Part shown: positions 7,138 through 16,605 of the stretch, piece by piece
How the letters are laid out: each line of letters begins with the position of its first letter
How positions within the stretch are numbered: the stretch's first letter is position 1
Assembly: GCA_030691585.1 (NCBI GenBank)
Contig: JAUYEC010000160.1
Coordinates: 1 to 32,380 of the forward strand
DNA: 32,380 bases
Reading direction: 5' to 3'
From: Candidatus Omnitrophota bacterium
Lineage (GTDB): Bacteria > Omnitrophota > Gorgyraeia > Gygaellales > Profunditerraquicolaceae
Position numbers and translations under genes: made by a program
Notes under the pieces: model-generated
Told to the model about the DNA's origin: nothing
Databases searched by the model: none
What the model saw: only the letters and a program-made list of their open reading frames with translations

Positions 7138-10100
7138 TTAATTATTAGTTTCTTTTTCGTACAAGTCTTCAATATAGACCGTAGAGGTAACCAGCGAGCT
7201 GTTGGTAACGGTTTTTTTCACTCTTTTACCATCACCATCATAGATGAACTCAGTTTTGCTGCCATCTTTGGTGATACTGACCGGCCTGTTTTCAGGGTCA
7301 TATGCAATTGACCTGCCGGCGCCGGACGTCATATTGCCGCAAGTATCATAGGCGTAGCTGTTTTTACCGTCATTAGTTAGAGCGTGGATTTTTGAAGCGT
7401 GATAACTCTGCCCCGCGCCGTTTGCCTTCATAATATTTCCGATGGCGTTATATTCATAAGTATTCCCATCCCCCGAGACCAACCTGTCCAGGCCGTCATA
7501 AGCATAATCCTTGGTATAAGAATGCGCCGCATCCGTAATCTTAACTATATTGCCAACCTTATCGTAGGCGTAAGTTAAATCCTGCAGAGATCCGGTTAAA
7601 ATCGATTTTAGCCTTTGATTTTCAGGGTAATAGCCATACCTGGTAACAAAATTGTTTGAAAAAGTAACCGCGGCCGGCTGCGTTGAAGCATTATAATCCG
7701 CGCTTAGCACAAAGTTATCGATAGATTCAGGCAATCCGGCATTGTTATAAGTAAATTTTACTTCTTTTAAGTTGGGAAAAATAATGGACTTGATCCTGTT
7801 CATCGCATCGTAACTCCACTGCACGACGTAAGGATTATCGGCCCCGACAGTCTTGTCTAATTCCGTAACCCTACCCTCTAAATCATATTGCCACTGGCTG
7901 CTGCCTGAAAGGTCTTTCATACCGGTGCGCCTGCCTATGCCGTTTGTAGAAGAGGCTTCGTCATAACTATACGTAACTTCTATTCCCGGCTGACCGGAAT
8001 AATCCTTGGTTATCATCCGGTTAAGCGCGTCATAAGTAAAATTAACGACCTGTCCGGAGCCATCGACAAATTTCACGAGATTACCGTTATTATCATAATC
8101 ATAATTCCACGTACCCAAATCGGGGTCAACCATCTTTGTCCTGCGCCTTAAGGTATCATATGAAAATTCAAATTTATTTCCAGGATGGTCGGTGATCTGA
8201 ACAAGGTCATCAAGGCAATCATATTTATATGTGGTAGAATATTCTTCTGAACCGTTTTTTTCCTTCACTTGCGACAATAAACCGTAAGCGTCCTTTATGA
8301 AGGTTTTTTGATGACCGTTTTCATCGGTTATGGCCGTGTTCCAGCCGTCATAGGAATTATTGATCGTGCCTGAATCGGGCTTAATAATTGAAGTTATCCT
8401 GCCGATCGCGTCATAGGAGTATTGAGTCCATCCAGGCGCCCCATCGGCTAAGTGATAAGTTTTCCTTAAGCCGCCGTCTTTAAAATAAGGCAGGGAAGCT
8501 TTGTCTATCTCTCCCCTTGGATTATAAACGGTAGTAATGTAACTATAAATATTGGCGTCTTTACCTTCCCTGCCGGTCTGAATCACCCTTTCGAAACCGT
8601 CCAGAATATCAATTTTTATAAGGTGGTTGGCAGTGCCGCTAACTTCTGTGGTGCGGGTCAAAATATAATTCGACCCCGCTCCGTTGATCCCGTATTCATA
8701 AGATTCCGAGCCATACGTTGAATACAAATCATATGGCCCGGAGATTTTTGTTTTCCTGCCGAAACCGTCATATTCAAAACCGGTTTCATTTCCATTAGGA
8801 TCAATTTTGGATTTTATCTGCCCGAAAAGGCCTTTTGGATCGGAAGACATATAATAGGAAGTTTTTTCAGGCTGGCCTTTGGCGTTGGTCAATAAAACAG
8901 GAAAAGCATGATACGTTGAATCATAATCCACCTTCGTAACATTTCCGTTGGCGTCGGTTTTAGTAATTTCGTTGCCGTATGCGTCATAGGCCGACGTAGC
9001 CTGGATATAATTATTCATTGTATTAAGATATCTTTTTATCGCGGTTAAGTCTCCTTTTACGGGCGCATTGGAATAGCTGGAATTATTATCGTAAAAATAT
9101 TGCGTCTCGGACGCGGGCGTGCCTGTCCCGGTTAAACCGGAAAACACGCGTTCACGGGAAGGCAAATTTAGCAACCACGAGGATGTATTTAAGCTATAGT
9201 CGGTGAAAATGACCCTTTCATCCCCGGGAACATCACTATCTCCGTAAAATAATGTTTTTATCACATTGCCGTAATCATCATATTCATATGCGGTCCTGCG
9301 ACATTTAGAATCCGTATATTGATCGGACTGAATAAGCGGAGTAAAATATGGGGCAGAACTATCTTCTTTATAGGTATTCAAGATTCTGGTAATTGCATTT
9401 TCCTGCCGCTCAATCTTGCCCAACCTGGAATCATCCTGGTGATAATAGAGATGTGTAATGTTGTTTAGAGGATCAGTTACCTGCACATGACGGAAGCCCC
9501 TAAAGATCTTATTCTGCGTATCATATGAGCCGCCGTCATAAGCATAAGTAGTTATGCCTGCGATAGAGACGCCTATCCCAGGATCAGAAACAGAAGAATA
9601 CAACACCGGCAGGGAAAAAGGAAAGGTTGAGCCGCCGCAGTCTCTAGGATTCTTGTAATAAAAACTGGTTTTCCCGCCATAGCGGTTAATTACCTCTTTT
9701 AAAAGGTCGTCCTGGGCGGCTTCTAATCTGCAAGGAGTAAAGCTGTTTTCTTTTACCTTAAGACAGTCAACGACCCCATCCTTATCGCAATCAAAAAATA
9801 ACACATCTCTATCCTCGCTTTTCCAGGGGGGTTGGCTATTGAGCTGAAGCATCGGCCCAAAACCCTGACCATTACCCAAATGGCATTTATAGACCAACCC
9901 TCCTCCCCATTGATCATATTTACCGCAGACAAGGTCGGCAAAACCGTCTTTATTAATGTCAAAAACCTTTGTCGAAAGCCAAAACAAATTAAAACCGGCA
10001 TCAGAAGAGATATCTCTAATCTGGCCGTCCCATCCTGAACCATCGGCCAGCATATAATGCAGCTCAAAACCGGTATTTTGCGTAGCGCCGGCTTTACTAC

Positions 10101-11634
10101 AGAGAAAATCCGCCAGGCCGTCTCCGTTAAGGTCTGCAAGGCAACCCACATGGTTATAACACTGACCGTTATAACAGTGCCCGTTTTTGCCGAGTTGAAA
10201 ATAAAAAGGCAGGTTAGTAAAAAGCCGCACCGGATCATTCCAACCGCTGCCGTTGCCATAACAGACAGAGACATTTACCGAACTCATCGTAGCTCCCACA
10301 ATCTTTGCCTGGACAATATCTATGTATTTATCATTATTAACAAAGGCCAGCTGATTATGGGCATAGATCAAACTTAAATCATTGTTCCAGGCCTGGGTGT
10401 TCTCAATAACTACAGGCCCATTCCATCCGTCTCCGGTATTAAACCATACCTGATAATGCGCTGAGCCGGGCCCGATAGTAGGATTACTCCTGATAATGTC
10501 ATCCCGGCCGTCTCCGTTAACGTCTCCCAACTGAATATTGGCGGTGCCGGAATTGCTATATGGGAACCCGTAAGTCTTCACCGGGCCCCAGCCTCCATCT
10601 TGCCACAAGGCCACCTGGATTGTGGAATTAGAGATTTTGAATAAGTCGGGAAAACCGTCGCCGTTGATATCGCCCACGCGCGTATATGCGTCGCTGATAT
10701 CCCAGGGAGCGGGAGAGGCGAGGCGGCGCGCGGAATCAAAATTAATCGTGTTGGCGGCATAATTAAATTCCGCTATTTTAAGGCGGCTGTTTGCGTCCTT
10801 TGCGATCTCATCAACTTGCTTGAGCAGGCTTTTTGAGCTATTTGGGCTGTAAGTATAGGTAAAATCATACCTCTTATATAAAGAGCCTTCTACCAAGACA
10901 TCAATATAATCCACCCTGTAATTATATCTTACCGTCCTGCCGGAAGCGTTATCCGGATAAGTATCACTTCGGCCCTCATAATGGAATTCGACCGTCCTAT
11001 ATTTATTTAAATCGTTTCCTTTTGTGTATGTGATTGTTTCTATATAGCCGGTATAATCGCTTGAGATATAAGATATTTCCATAAAATTCCCATGCGTATC
11101 GGTTACCTTAGTAAGATAATAATTAAGCTCTCCGGCATTATAGTTATATTCGTATTTTGTGCCGTCTCTGTCTATTATCGCCCATTTACTGCCGGATTTA
11201 GTTATCTTTAAGTAAGACTCAAGCTTAGTGCGGAATTCTCCGTTACCGATGCCAACCAATTCAGATACAGTGTCATTCAACTGCAGGATAAATATATCGC
11301 TGTCGTTAAAATCCGGACGCTTAAGCCTAAGGCTGCGGGTAATCCTGCCTAAATCGATATTCCAGCCGACTCCTGCGCTGCTATTACCGTTGCCGGAAAA
11401 ATAACGCAAGACCAGCTGCGGCTGTATTCCGCTCGTGCCCGGGGCAACCTCCAAAGGAATAGAATAAGTTACTGCGCCGCTAAACTTATTATGCTGGAAA
11501 TTCTCTATTCCCACTGAACCCATTAACGAACCCAGGGCGGGAAAGGTATCGGTAGTGACGTCGGCGCGGGAGGAAAACGCCACAGTCAAGATTGAAAAAA
11601 TCAGAATAAAAATAATTCGCATCATTTTCGCCAT
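7138..11634 (-). CDS. Secreted SpvB/TcdB N-domain, FG-GAP and RHS-repeat protein lacking the C-terminal RHS core/toxin tip
   Basis: Signal peptide; SpvB-like FQHNKFSGAVTYSIPLEVAPGTSGIQPQLVLRYFSGNGNSSAGVGWNIDLGRITRS; FG-GAP motifs (GDINGDGFPDL, GDVNGDGRDDI, ADLNGDGLADF); many YD repeats; stops at STVYIEDLYEKETNN. Confidence 0.93.
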   Translation of the reverse strand: MAKMMRIIFILIFSILTVAFSSRADVTTDTFPALGSLMGSVGIENFQHNKFSGAVTYSIPLEVAPGTSGIQPQLVLRYFSGNGNSSAGVGWNIDLGRITRSLRLKRPDFNDSDIFILQLNDTVSELVGIGNGEFRTKLESYLKITKSGSKWAIIDRDGTKYEYNYNAGELNYYLTKVTDTHGNFMEISYISSDYTGYIETITYTKGNDLNKYRTVEFHYEGRSDTYPDNASGRTVRYNYRVDYIDVLVEGSLYKRYDFTYTYSPNSSKSLLKQVDEIAKDANSRLKIAEFNYAANTINFDSARRLASPAPWDISDAYTRVGDINGDGFPDLFKISNSTIQVALWQDGGWGPVKTYGFPYSNSGTANIQLGDVNGDGRDDIIRSNPTIGPGSAHYQVWFNTGDGWNGPVVIENTQAWNNDLSLIYAHNQLAFVNNDKYIDIVQAKIVGATMSSVNVSVCYGNGSGWNDPVRLFTNLPFYFQLGKNGHCYNGQCYNHVGCLADLNGDGLADFLCSKAGATQNTGFELHYMLADGSGWDGQIRDISSDAGFNLFWLSTKVFDINKDGFADLVCGKYDQWGGGLVYKCHLGNGQGFGPMLQLNSQPPWKSEDRDVLFFDCDKDGVVDCLKVKENSFTPCRLEAAQDDLLKEVINRYGGKTSFYYKNPRDCGGSTFPFSLPVLYSSVSDPGIGVSIAGITTYAYDGGSYDTQNKIFRGFRHVQVTDPLNNITHLYYHQDDSRLGKIERQENAITRILNTYKEDSSAPYFTPLIQSDQYTDSKCRRTAYEYDDYGNVIKTLFYGDSDVPGDERVIFTDYSLNTSSWLLNLPSRERVFSGLTGTGTPASETQYFYDNNSSYSNAPVKGDLTAIKRYLNTMNNYIQATSAYDAYGNEITKTDANGNVTKVDYDSTYHAFPVLLTNAKGQPEKTSYYMSSDPKGLFGQIKSKIDPNGNETGFEYDGFGRKTKISGPYDLYSTYGSESYEYGINGAGSNYILTRTTEVSGTANHLIKIDILDGFERVIQTGREGKDANIYSYITTVYNPRGEIDKASLPYFKDGGLRKTYHLADGAPGWTQYSYDAIGRITSIIKPDSGTINNSYDGWNTAITDENGHQKTFIKDAYGLLSQVKEKNGSEEYSTTYKYDCLDDLVQITDHPGNKFEFSYDTLRRRTKMVDPDLGTWNYDYDNNGNLVKFVDGSGQVVNFTYDALNRMITKDYSGQPGIEVTYSYDEASSTNGIGRRTGMKDLSGSSQWQYDLEGRVTELDKTVGADNPYVVQWSYDAMNRIKSIIFPNLKEVKFTYNNAGLPESIDNFVLSADYNASTQPAAVTFSNNFVTRYGYYPENQRLKSILTGSLQDLTYAYDKVGNIVKITDAAHSYTKDYAYDGLDRLVSGDGNTYEYNAIGNIMKANGAGQSYHASKIHALTNDGKNSYAYDTCGNMTSGAGRSIAYDPENRPVSITKDGSKTEFIYDGDGKRVKKTVTNSSLVTSTVYIEDLYEKETNN

Positions 11635-11692
11635 CCTTTTAGCCTTTTCATTACATACTCATCCATATTGTAGGATTCTGGCATTCTCCAAA

Positions 11693-11983
11693 TTACATAA
11701 AGCGTGCGCCGTAGTCATACAGGCCGGTGGAATCACCAAGTTCTTTACCGGTGAATTTGCGCTTGATGGTTTTAGGGCCTTCTTCTACCTTGGTTTCGCC
11801 ATATGGCTTATATTCAAGATATTTGACAAGCTGGGCGGTTGCATCGGTGACTACGGAAGTTGAGCCGAGGTGGTCGAGGGCCGTCGCTACCGAAGAACCT
11901 GGGGACTTATTCAAAGGAAGGTACCCCTGAAGGCTACCGAAGATAAGAGTTGTAGATAATAGTAAGTTAATAATGTTAGTCAT
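11693..11983 (-). pseudogene. Toxin-less RHS tip remnant with signal peptide
   Basis: MTNIINLLLSTTLIFGSLQGYLPLNKSPGSSVATALDHLGSTSVVTDATAQLVKYLEYKPYGETKVEEGPKTIKRKFTGKELGDSTGLYDYGARFM* ends before the RFITPD/toxin segment. Confidence 0.75.
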
Positions 11984-12019
11984 AGCCTATTCTGGAATTA
12001 AGTAGCATGCCCGGAATTC
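11713..12019. repeat. ~307-bp direct repeat, copy 1 (signal peptide + RHS tip + upstream motif)
   Basis: Near-identical to 13139-13445 at a constant 1426-bp offset, including the upstream gaattaagtagcatgcccggaattc. Confidence 0.93.
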
Positions 12020-12067
12020 CAAACCATAATTTAGGGGTCATGTAGACTATCATTCTAATTGTTTTTA

Positions 12068-12409
12068 TCATGGCATAGTGATATAAAAACCTAACCGCCC
12101 TAAGATCGGTGCCAAAATATACATGTTAAAGAAAAAAGATATACCAATTAATATAATTATTTGTAGAAAGCTAGCTAAAATACTTAATACAACCAACACG
12201 ATTCTATTTATTTTTGGTATAATTCTGAATAAATAACCAGTTGTCCCAACAAAAACCAATGTACTTATTAAGATAATAACCCCTAACCCAAACTTCTCAG
12301 ATATTCTACCGCTACCCCCTTGGCCTAATAGTACATCTGCGACAAAAACAATGGAATCAAGACTTATACAAATTAAATAACCGACGAGATTTACTTTAAA
12401 CCATTGCAT
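12068..12409 (-). CDS. Small multi-TM protein, putative immunity protein to the 12414-13409 effector
   Basis: 113 aa with several hydrophobic segments (VGYLICISLDSIVFVADVLL, LGVIILISTLVFVGTTGYLF, IVLVVLSILASFLQIIILIGISFFF); starts 4 nt after the effector stop. Confidence 0.6.
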   Translation of the reverse strand: MQWFKVNLVGYLICISLDSIVFVADVLLGQGGSGRISEKFGLGVIILISTLVFVGTTGYLFRIIPKINRIVLVVLSILASFLQIIILIGISFFFNMYILAPILGRLGFYITMP

Positions 12410-12413
12410 AAGT

Positions 12414-13409
12414 TTACTCCTTTAACGGAATGGGTTTATCAGCCCCGGGTTGCCACCCGGACAGATTAGGGATATTAGATATTTTAGCATCTTTTAGTAC
12501 TCCATAAGTATACGCATTACTATTGTAAAATGGGTCGAATCGCCAAGGAGTCGGATCGTATGGTAAATTATCTTTATATTTATTAGCCGAAGTAATAATA
12601 TCTTTTATTAACTGTGTATCAGAACGTTTCTCAGGATCTAAAATTCGCTGACTATTCTTTAAATTGGAAGGGCTATCCCCGGCTATGCTGGGATAGGATT
12701 TTAAGTTACCGAAAAGAGGGCTTTTAAAAGTTGATTTCCAATTTGGGTTTGCACTTAAAGTAGCTTCCAGTCCGCCTTTAGAATTCGTATACCATTTAGT
12801 GCTTGCATCATTTTTGAAATCATTGGGATTATCAGGATGAAGAACAACTACGGTATGACTACCAACGCTTATACCAAATACCTTTACTGGCTTTTCTTCC
12901 AAAGCTACCCACAGTCCCGTCGGATCAATGTAACTGATAGGATTATTTAAACAATAACTATATCTGTTTAAATTCTGCGGATTATATAAAAGAGCGATGA
13001 GAAGATTTTGTTCTTGAATGTTTCTAATACGAAAACTTATGGAATCTCTAAGTATATTTTGTTTTTGAAGCAGAAATATATCTATTGGGTCGGGAGTAAT
13101 GAATCTTCCAATCGTGGGGTCATACAACCTAGCTGAATAGTCATACAAGCCGGTGGAATCATCCAGCTCCTTGCCGGTGAATTTGCGCTTGATGGTTTTA
13201 GGGCCTTCTTCTACCTTGGTTTCGCCATATGGCTTATATTCAAGATATTTGACAAGCTGGGCGGTTTCATCGGTGACTACGGAAGTTGAACCGAGGTGGT
13301 CGAGGGCCGTCGCTACCGAAGAACCTGGGGACTTATTCAAAGGAAGGTACCCCTGGAGACTGCCAAAGATAAGGGTTGTAGATAATAGTAAGTTAATAAT
13401 GTTAGTCAT
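12414..13409 (-). CDS. Signal peptide + RHS-associated core + variable C-terminal domain (putative toxin)
   Basis: DHLGSTSVVTDE...RLYDPTIGRFITPD...NLNRYSYCLNNPISYIDPTGLW, then a unique ~165-aa C-terminus (HTVVVLHPDNPN...FYNSNAYTYGVLKDA...PGADKPIPLKE). Confidence 0.85.
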   Translation of the reverse strand: MTNIINLLLSTTLIFGSLQGYLPLNKSPGSSVATALDHLGSTSVVTDETAQLVKYLEYKPYGETKVEEGPKTIKRKFTGKELDDSTGLYDYSARLYDPTIGRFITPDPIDIFLLQKQNILRDSISFRIRNIQEQNLLIALLYNPQNLNRYSYCLNNPISYIDPTGLWVALEEKPVKVFGISVGSHTVVVLHPDNPNDFKNDASTKWYTNSKGGLEATLSANPNWKSTFKSPLFGNLKSYPSIAGDSPSNLKNSQRILDPEKRSDTQLIKDIITSANKYKDNLPYDPTPWRFDPFYNSNAYTYGVLKDAKISNIPNLSGWQPGADKPIPLKE

Positions 13410-13445
13410 AGTCTATTTTCGAATTAAGTAGCATGCCCGGAATTC
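13139..13445. repeat. ~307-bp direct repeat, copy 2
   Basis: See 11713-12019; a third, diverged segment lies at about 14671-14835 and covers only the RHS tip part. Confidence 0.93.
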
Positions 13446-13463
13446 GCGCTATTTCAGTGTTCA

Positions 13464-13904
13464 TTACTTTTCTACCCAAATTTCTAGCATGCACTCGCTT
13501 TCTTTGCCAAGTCCAGGTATAGTCTCTCTAAATTTCTGCTTAACATAAGTTATATATATAAACTTACCTTCTTTATATAAATCCGCCATTTGAGAACGAG
13601 TTAATGAACTGCCTGGAATTTCTGATGTCTGTCTAGCCCATGATGACTTCTCTAAACCAGTTTCAATTTCAAACTCTTCATAATCGTTGTGTCCTGATTT
13701 AAAAACACGAGAAATTGTTCCTTCGATAGCGTGGGTTTTAATTACACCGCCATTCACTGCCTGCCACCATTCCTTAGAGCCAAATAAGCCATATTCTGGA
13801 ACCAAACCAAACTTTTTAGTGTTTAAAGTTGCTTTTTGTATATCTGAAATGTAGTCTTGGTCATATCTTAAATCGTAAATTTGTATTAAGTTGTTTTTTT
13901 CCAT
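13464..13904 (-). CDS. Uncharacterised 146-aa protein, putative immunity protein to the 13961-16483 effector
   Basis: Soluble, no signal peptide, directly downstream of the effector ORF; assigned by position only. Confidence 0.5.
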   Translation of the reverse strand: MEKNNLIQIYDLRYDQDYISDIQKATLNTKKFGLVPEYGLFGSKEWWQAVNGGVIKTHAIEGTISRVFKSGHNDYEEFEIETGLEKSSWARQTSEIPGSSLTRSQMADLYKEGKFIYITYVKQKFRETIPGLGKESECMLEIWVEK

Positions 13905-13960
13905 ATAGCCTTCTCCACAATTTTTTTCAATTTATTATTATTTGATTTAATTCCTCCGTA

Positions 13961-16483
13961 CTATTCTCTTAGCTTTGTAACATCTTTTGCCGGAATTTGT
14001 TTTCTAGTAGTCATTTCAATACCTTTGCCTCCTTCAACATTTCCACCATAGTCTGCTTTAGTGTTTGAAATATCCAGGTCTACCCTATGAGTAGGATTGT
14101 TTTTCAAGTTGTATTTTTTCTTCGCCTCAGAAGCCGAATCTACGGGAGAATCGGGTGTATAGCAAACATTTTTAGACTCATTTCTTGCATTCATATTAGG
14201 GACTTTGCCAGTACGTCCAATTTCAGCAGCCTCCTTCTCCCCAACATATCTATAACCAATTGTTAGTAATCCATTTGCCCTCATCACGTTCGTGCCCATT
14301 CCGTCTGCATAACTCATCCCTTCAGGCTGGTATTTTAGGCCTGAATAAGAAGGAGATTCAACTGTGCGGGATTGGGGCGCTGCTCGGCTGAATCCCGGCA
14401 GGCGCAAATCAAGGCTTACTTTCGGGGAACTATGGATATAATTTTTGATGCTGTCGACTGTCCACTTAAATATAAGGTAACCGGTAACTAAAGCCGCACT
14501 TGTCATAATCTGGAATTCCAGCTCTTCATGGCCGTTAGGGTCGATATATTTTAGCGGATTATTCAACGTATACGAATATCTATTTAAAGTTTGGGGATTA
14601 TTTAGGTTGGGCTCAACGGTATCCGCCGAGATGAACCTGCCTAATCCGGCTTCATACATCCTCGCGCCGTAGTCATACAGGCCGGTGGAATCATCCAGCT
14701 CCTTGCCGGTGAATTTGCGCTTGATGGTTTTAGGGCCGTCTTCTACCTTGGTTTCGCCATATGGCTTATATTCAAGATATTTAACCTGCTGGGCGGTTTC
14801 ATCGGTAACTACGGATGTTGAGCCGAGGTGGTCGGAGTGGAAGAAGTATTTTTTGCCGTTTTCCTCCATAGCCACACGCTTGCCGTTAAGGTAGATGTAA
14901 ATACGCTCTTTGGGAACATTCTGCACGTTAATGCTGTCTGAATAAGCGGACGACCAATTTCCCGCGGCGTCCTTAAATTTAACATAAACGGTTTTTGCGC
15001 CAAAACCGCTGAAGAGTTTCCAAGATTTGGCGGCAGCGTAATCTTCTACATTTGACCAGTTGGCATTATCATTGGAGAATTCCATTTGAGCGCCGCTATT
15101 CATCCCGCTTCCCGTATCAGCGGCGGAAAGGTTCAAGCTGACATCCCAATTCTCGCTTGAGGCATCGCCGTTATTGATCACAACTGAACCTATCGGAGGG
15201 GCCGTATCTAAAATTATTCCGGAAGAATACACACTCGACCAATTAGCCGTCTTATCCGAGAATTTAACGTAAACTGTCTTCTGCCCGTCGCCGGAAGACA
15301 GCGCCCAAGTCTTAGCGGTATTATAGCTTTCCGGAGAAGACCATGTTTTGTTATCCCCCGAAAAACACATCTTATCCAATCCTGAACCGTTTTCGTCATC
15401 CTGCGCAGACAGACTTAAGTTGACCGACAAAGAGTTGGTATACGCGGCACCGCCGTTATCGATTGCAATTGAGCCCGTAGGTGGGGTTGTATCAGCGGTT
15501 ATCTTTATGCCGTCGGAATAGCCGATTTCCGACCACAGGCCGGCATTATTCCTGGCCTTAACCGCGAAATAATAGGTTTTTCCGGCAACAAGGGCAAGCC
15601 CGGTCTTGATAACTTCAACGGCTGTGCCGGCAGATGTCCATTCAATGATTGTTTCGCCGACAACGGTATCCCGATTGATCCGGTAAAGATACTCGGCAAT
15701 CCCGGATTCAAGATCAGATGAACTCCACTGGGTATGAAGTTGAGTTGTAGAAATTGTAGTTGCCCCATCATCGCTGACCAGAGGCGTGACGGGTGCTGTG
15801 GTATCTAAAATAACCGTATCCGGATAAGCCGCTGACCAGTTTCCCGCCGCATCTTTATATTTGGCATAGATTGTCTTTGCTCCGCTGCCTGAAGATAATG
15901 TCCAGGCCTTAACGGCAGCATATGCTTCAGGATTTGACCAGGTTGCCCCGTCGTTAGAAAAACACATCTGGCTGCCCTGCCCCATACCACTGCCTGAATC
16001 GCTGGCGGAAAGGCTTAGATTCACTGAAGTAGAATTGACATAAACGGCGTCATTATTTATCTTGACCGAACCTGTAGGCGCAGTTGTGTCAGGCGGAGGA
16101 GGAATAATCTTCTCGCCGTATAATTTGGTTTCATAAATAATCGGGTATGTTTTTGCGGCCTTGTTGATATAAATACGGACATAACGGTATGAGCCGCTTA
16201 GGGCATGCTCCTTGGCCGTGCCGCCTGCTGAAGAAAGGTTATTTTGCAGGTTAACCCAGGTGCTGTTATCAAGTGAACCCTGGATAGTATAGTTAGTGCT
16301 GCCGTAGGTGGAATCCCAGAGGATGGTGATCTTGGATAAAGGACAAGTTTTTCCCAAGTCCAGGGACAACCACCAGGAGGTAACCGCAGGTACTGGCGGG
16401 GGCTTGGGCTTAGGGGCCATGCCCAGAGAAAAGAAAGCCGCTAAAATCAGAACCGGTGCTAATCTAGGCCTTATCATAATCAA
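13961..16483 (-). CDS. Secreted discoidin-like/Ig-like/FN3-like repeat protein fused to an RHS core tip and variable C-terminal domain
   Basis: Signal peptide; SWWLSLDLGKTCPLSKITILWDS...YVRIYINK (F5/8 type C-like); repeated DTTAPTGSV...MCFSNDGATWSNPEAY...AKYKDAAGNWS modules; YYFAVKARNNAGLWSE; then FHSDHLGSTSVVTDE...GRFISADTVEPNLNNPQTLNRYSYTLNNPLKYIDPNG and a novel C-terminus. Confidence 0.88.
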   Translation of the reverse strand: MIMIRPRLAPVLILAAFFSLGMAPKPKPPPVPAVTSWWLSLDLGKTCPLSKITILWDSTYGSTNYTIQGSLDNSTWVNLQNNLSSAGGTAKEHALSGSYRYVRIYINKAAKTYPIIYETKLYGEKIIPPPPDTTAPTGSVKINNDAVYVNSTSVNLSLSASDSGSGMGQGSQMCFSNDGATWSNPEAYAAVKAWTLSSGSGAKTIYAKYKDAAGNWSAAYPDTVILDTTAPVTPLVSDDGATTISTTQLHTQWSSSDLESGIAEYLYRINRDTVVGETIIEWTSAGTAVEVIKTGLALVAGKTYYFAVKARNNAGLWSEIGYSDGIKITADTTPPTGSIAIDNGGAAYTNSLSVNLSLSAQDDENGSGLDKMCFSGDNKTWSSPESYNTAKTWALSSGDGQKTVYVKFSDKTANWSSVYSSGIILDTAPPIGSVVINNGDASSENWDVSLNLSAADTGSGMNSGAQMEFSNDNANWSNVEDYAAAKSWKLFSGFGAKTVYVKFKDAAGNWSSAYSDSINVQNVPKERIYIYLNGKRVAMEENGKKYFFHSDHLGSTSVVTDETAQQVKYLEYKPYGETKVEDGPKTIKRKFTGKELDDSTGLYDYGARMYEAGLGRFISADTVEPNLNNPQTLNRYSYTLNNPLKYIDPNGHEELEFQIMTSAALVTGYLIFKWTVDSIKNYIHSSPKVSLDLRLPGFSRAAPQSRTVESPSYSGLKYQPEGMSYADGMGTNVMRANGLLTIGYRYVGEKEAAEIGRTGKVPNMNARNESKNVCYTPDSPVDSASEAKKKYNLKNNPTHRVDLDISNTKADYGGNVEGGKGIEMTTRKQIPAKDVTKLRE

Positions 16484-16501
16484 TTCAAACCACGAAGAGA
16501 C

Positions 16502-16528
16502 AAAAAAAGAGGGTCATTAAACTGACCC
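16502..16528 (-). terminator. Rho-independent terminator in the leader of the 13961-16483 gene
   Basis: Minus strand GGGTCAGTTTAATGACCC then TCTTTTTTTG. Confidence 0.8.
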
Positions 16529-16605
16529 CCGTTACCTTGCGCATCTTATTTTTCCCCGATGCGGGCATAAAACCCTCCAAACCTTATGCCGTCTTTAACA
16601 ACGAA

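Noticed and set aside
9753-10274. 173-aa minus-strand ORF in an alternate frame
   Set aside because: Nested inside the large RHS/FG-GAP gene; no independent domain evidence.
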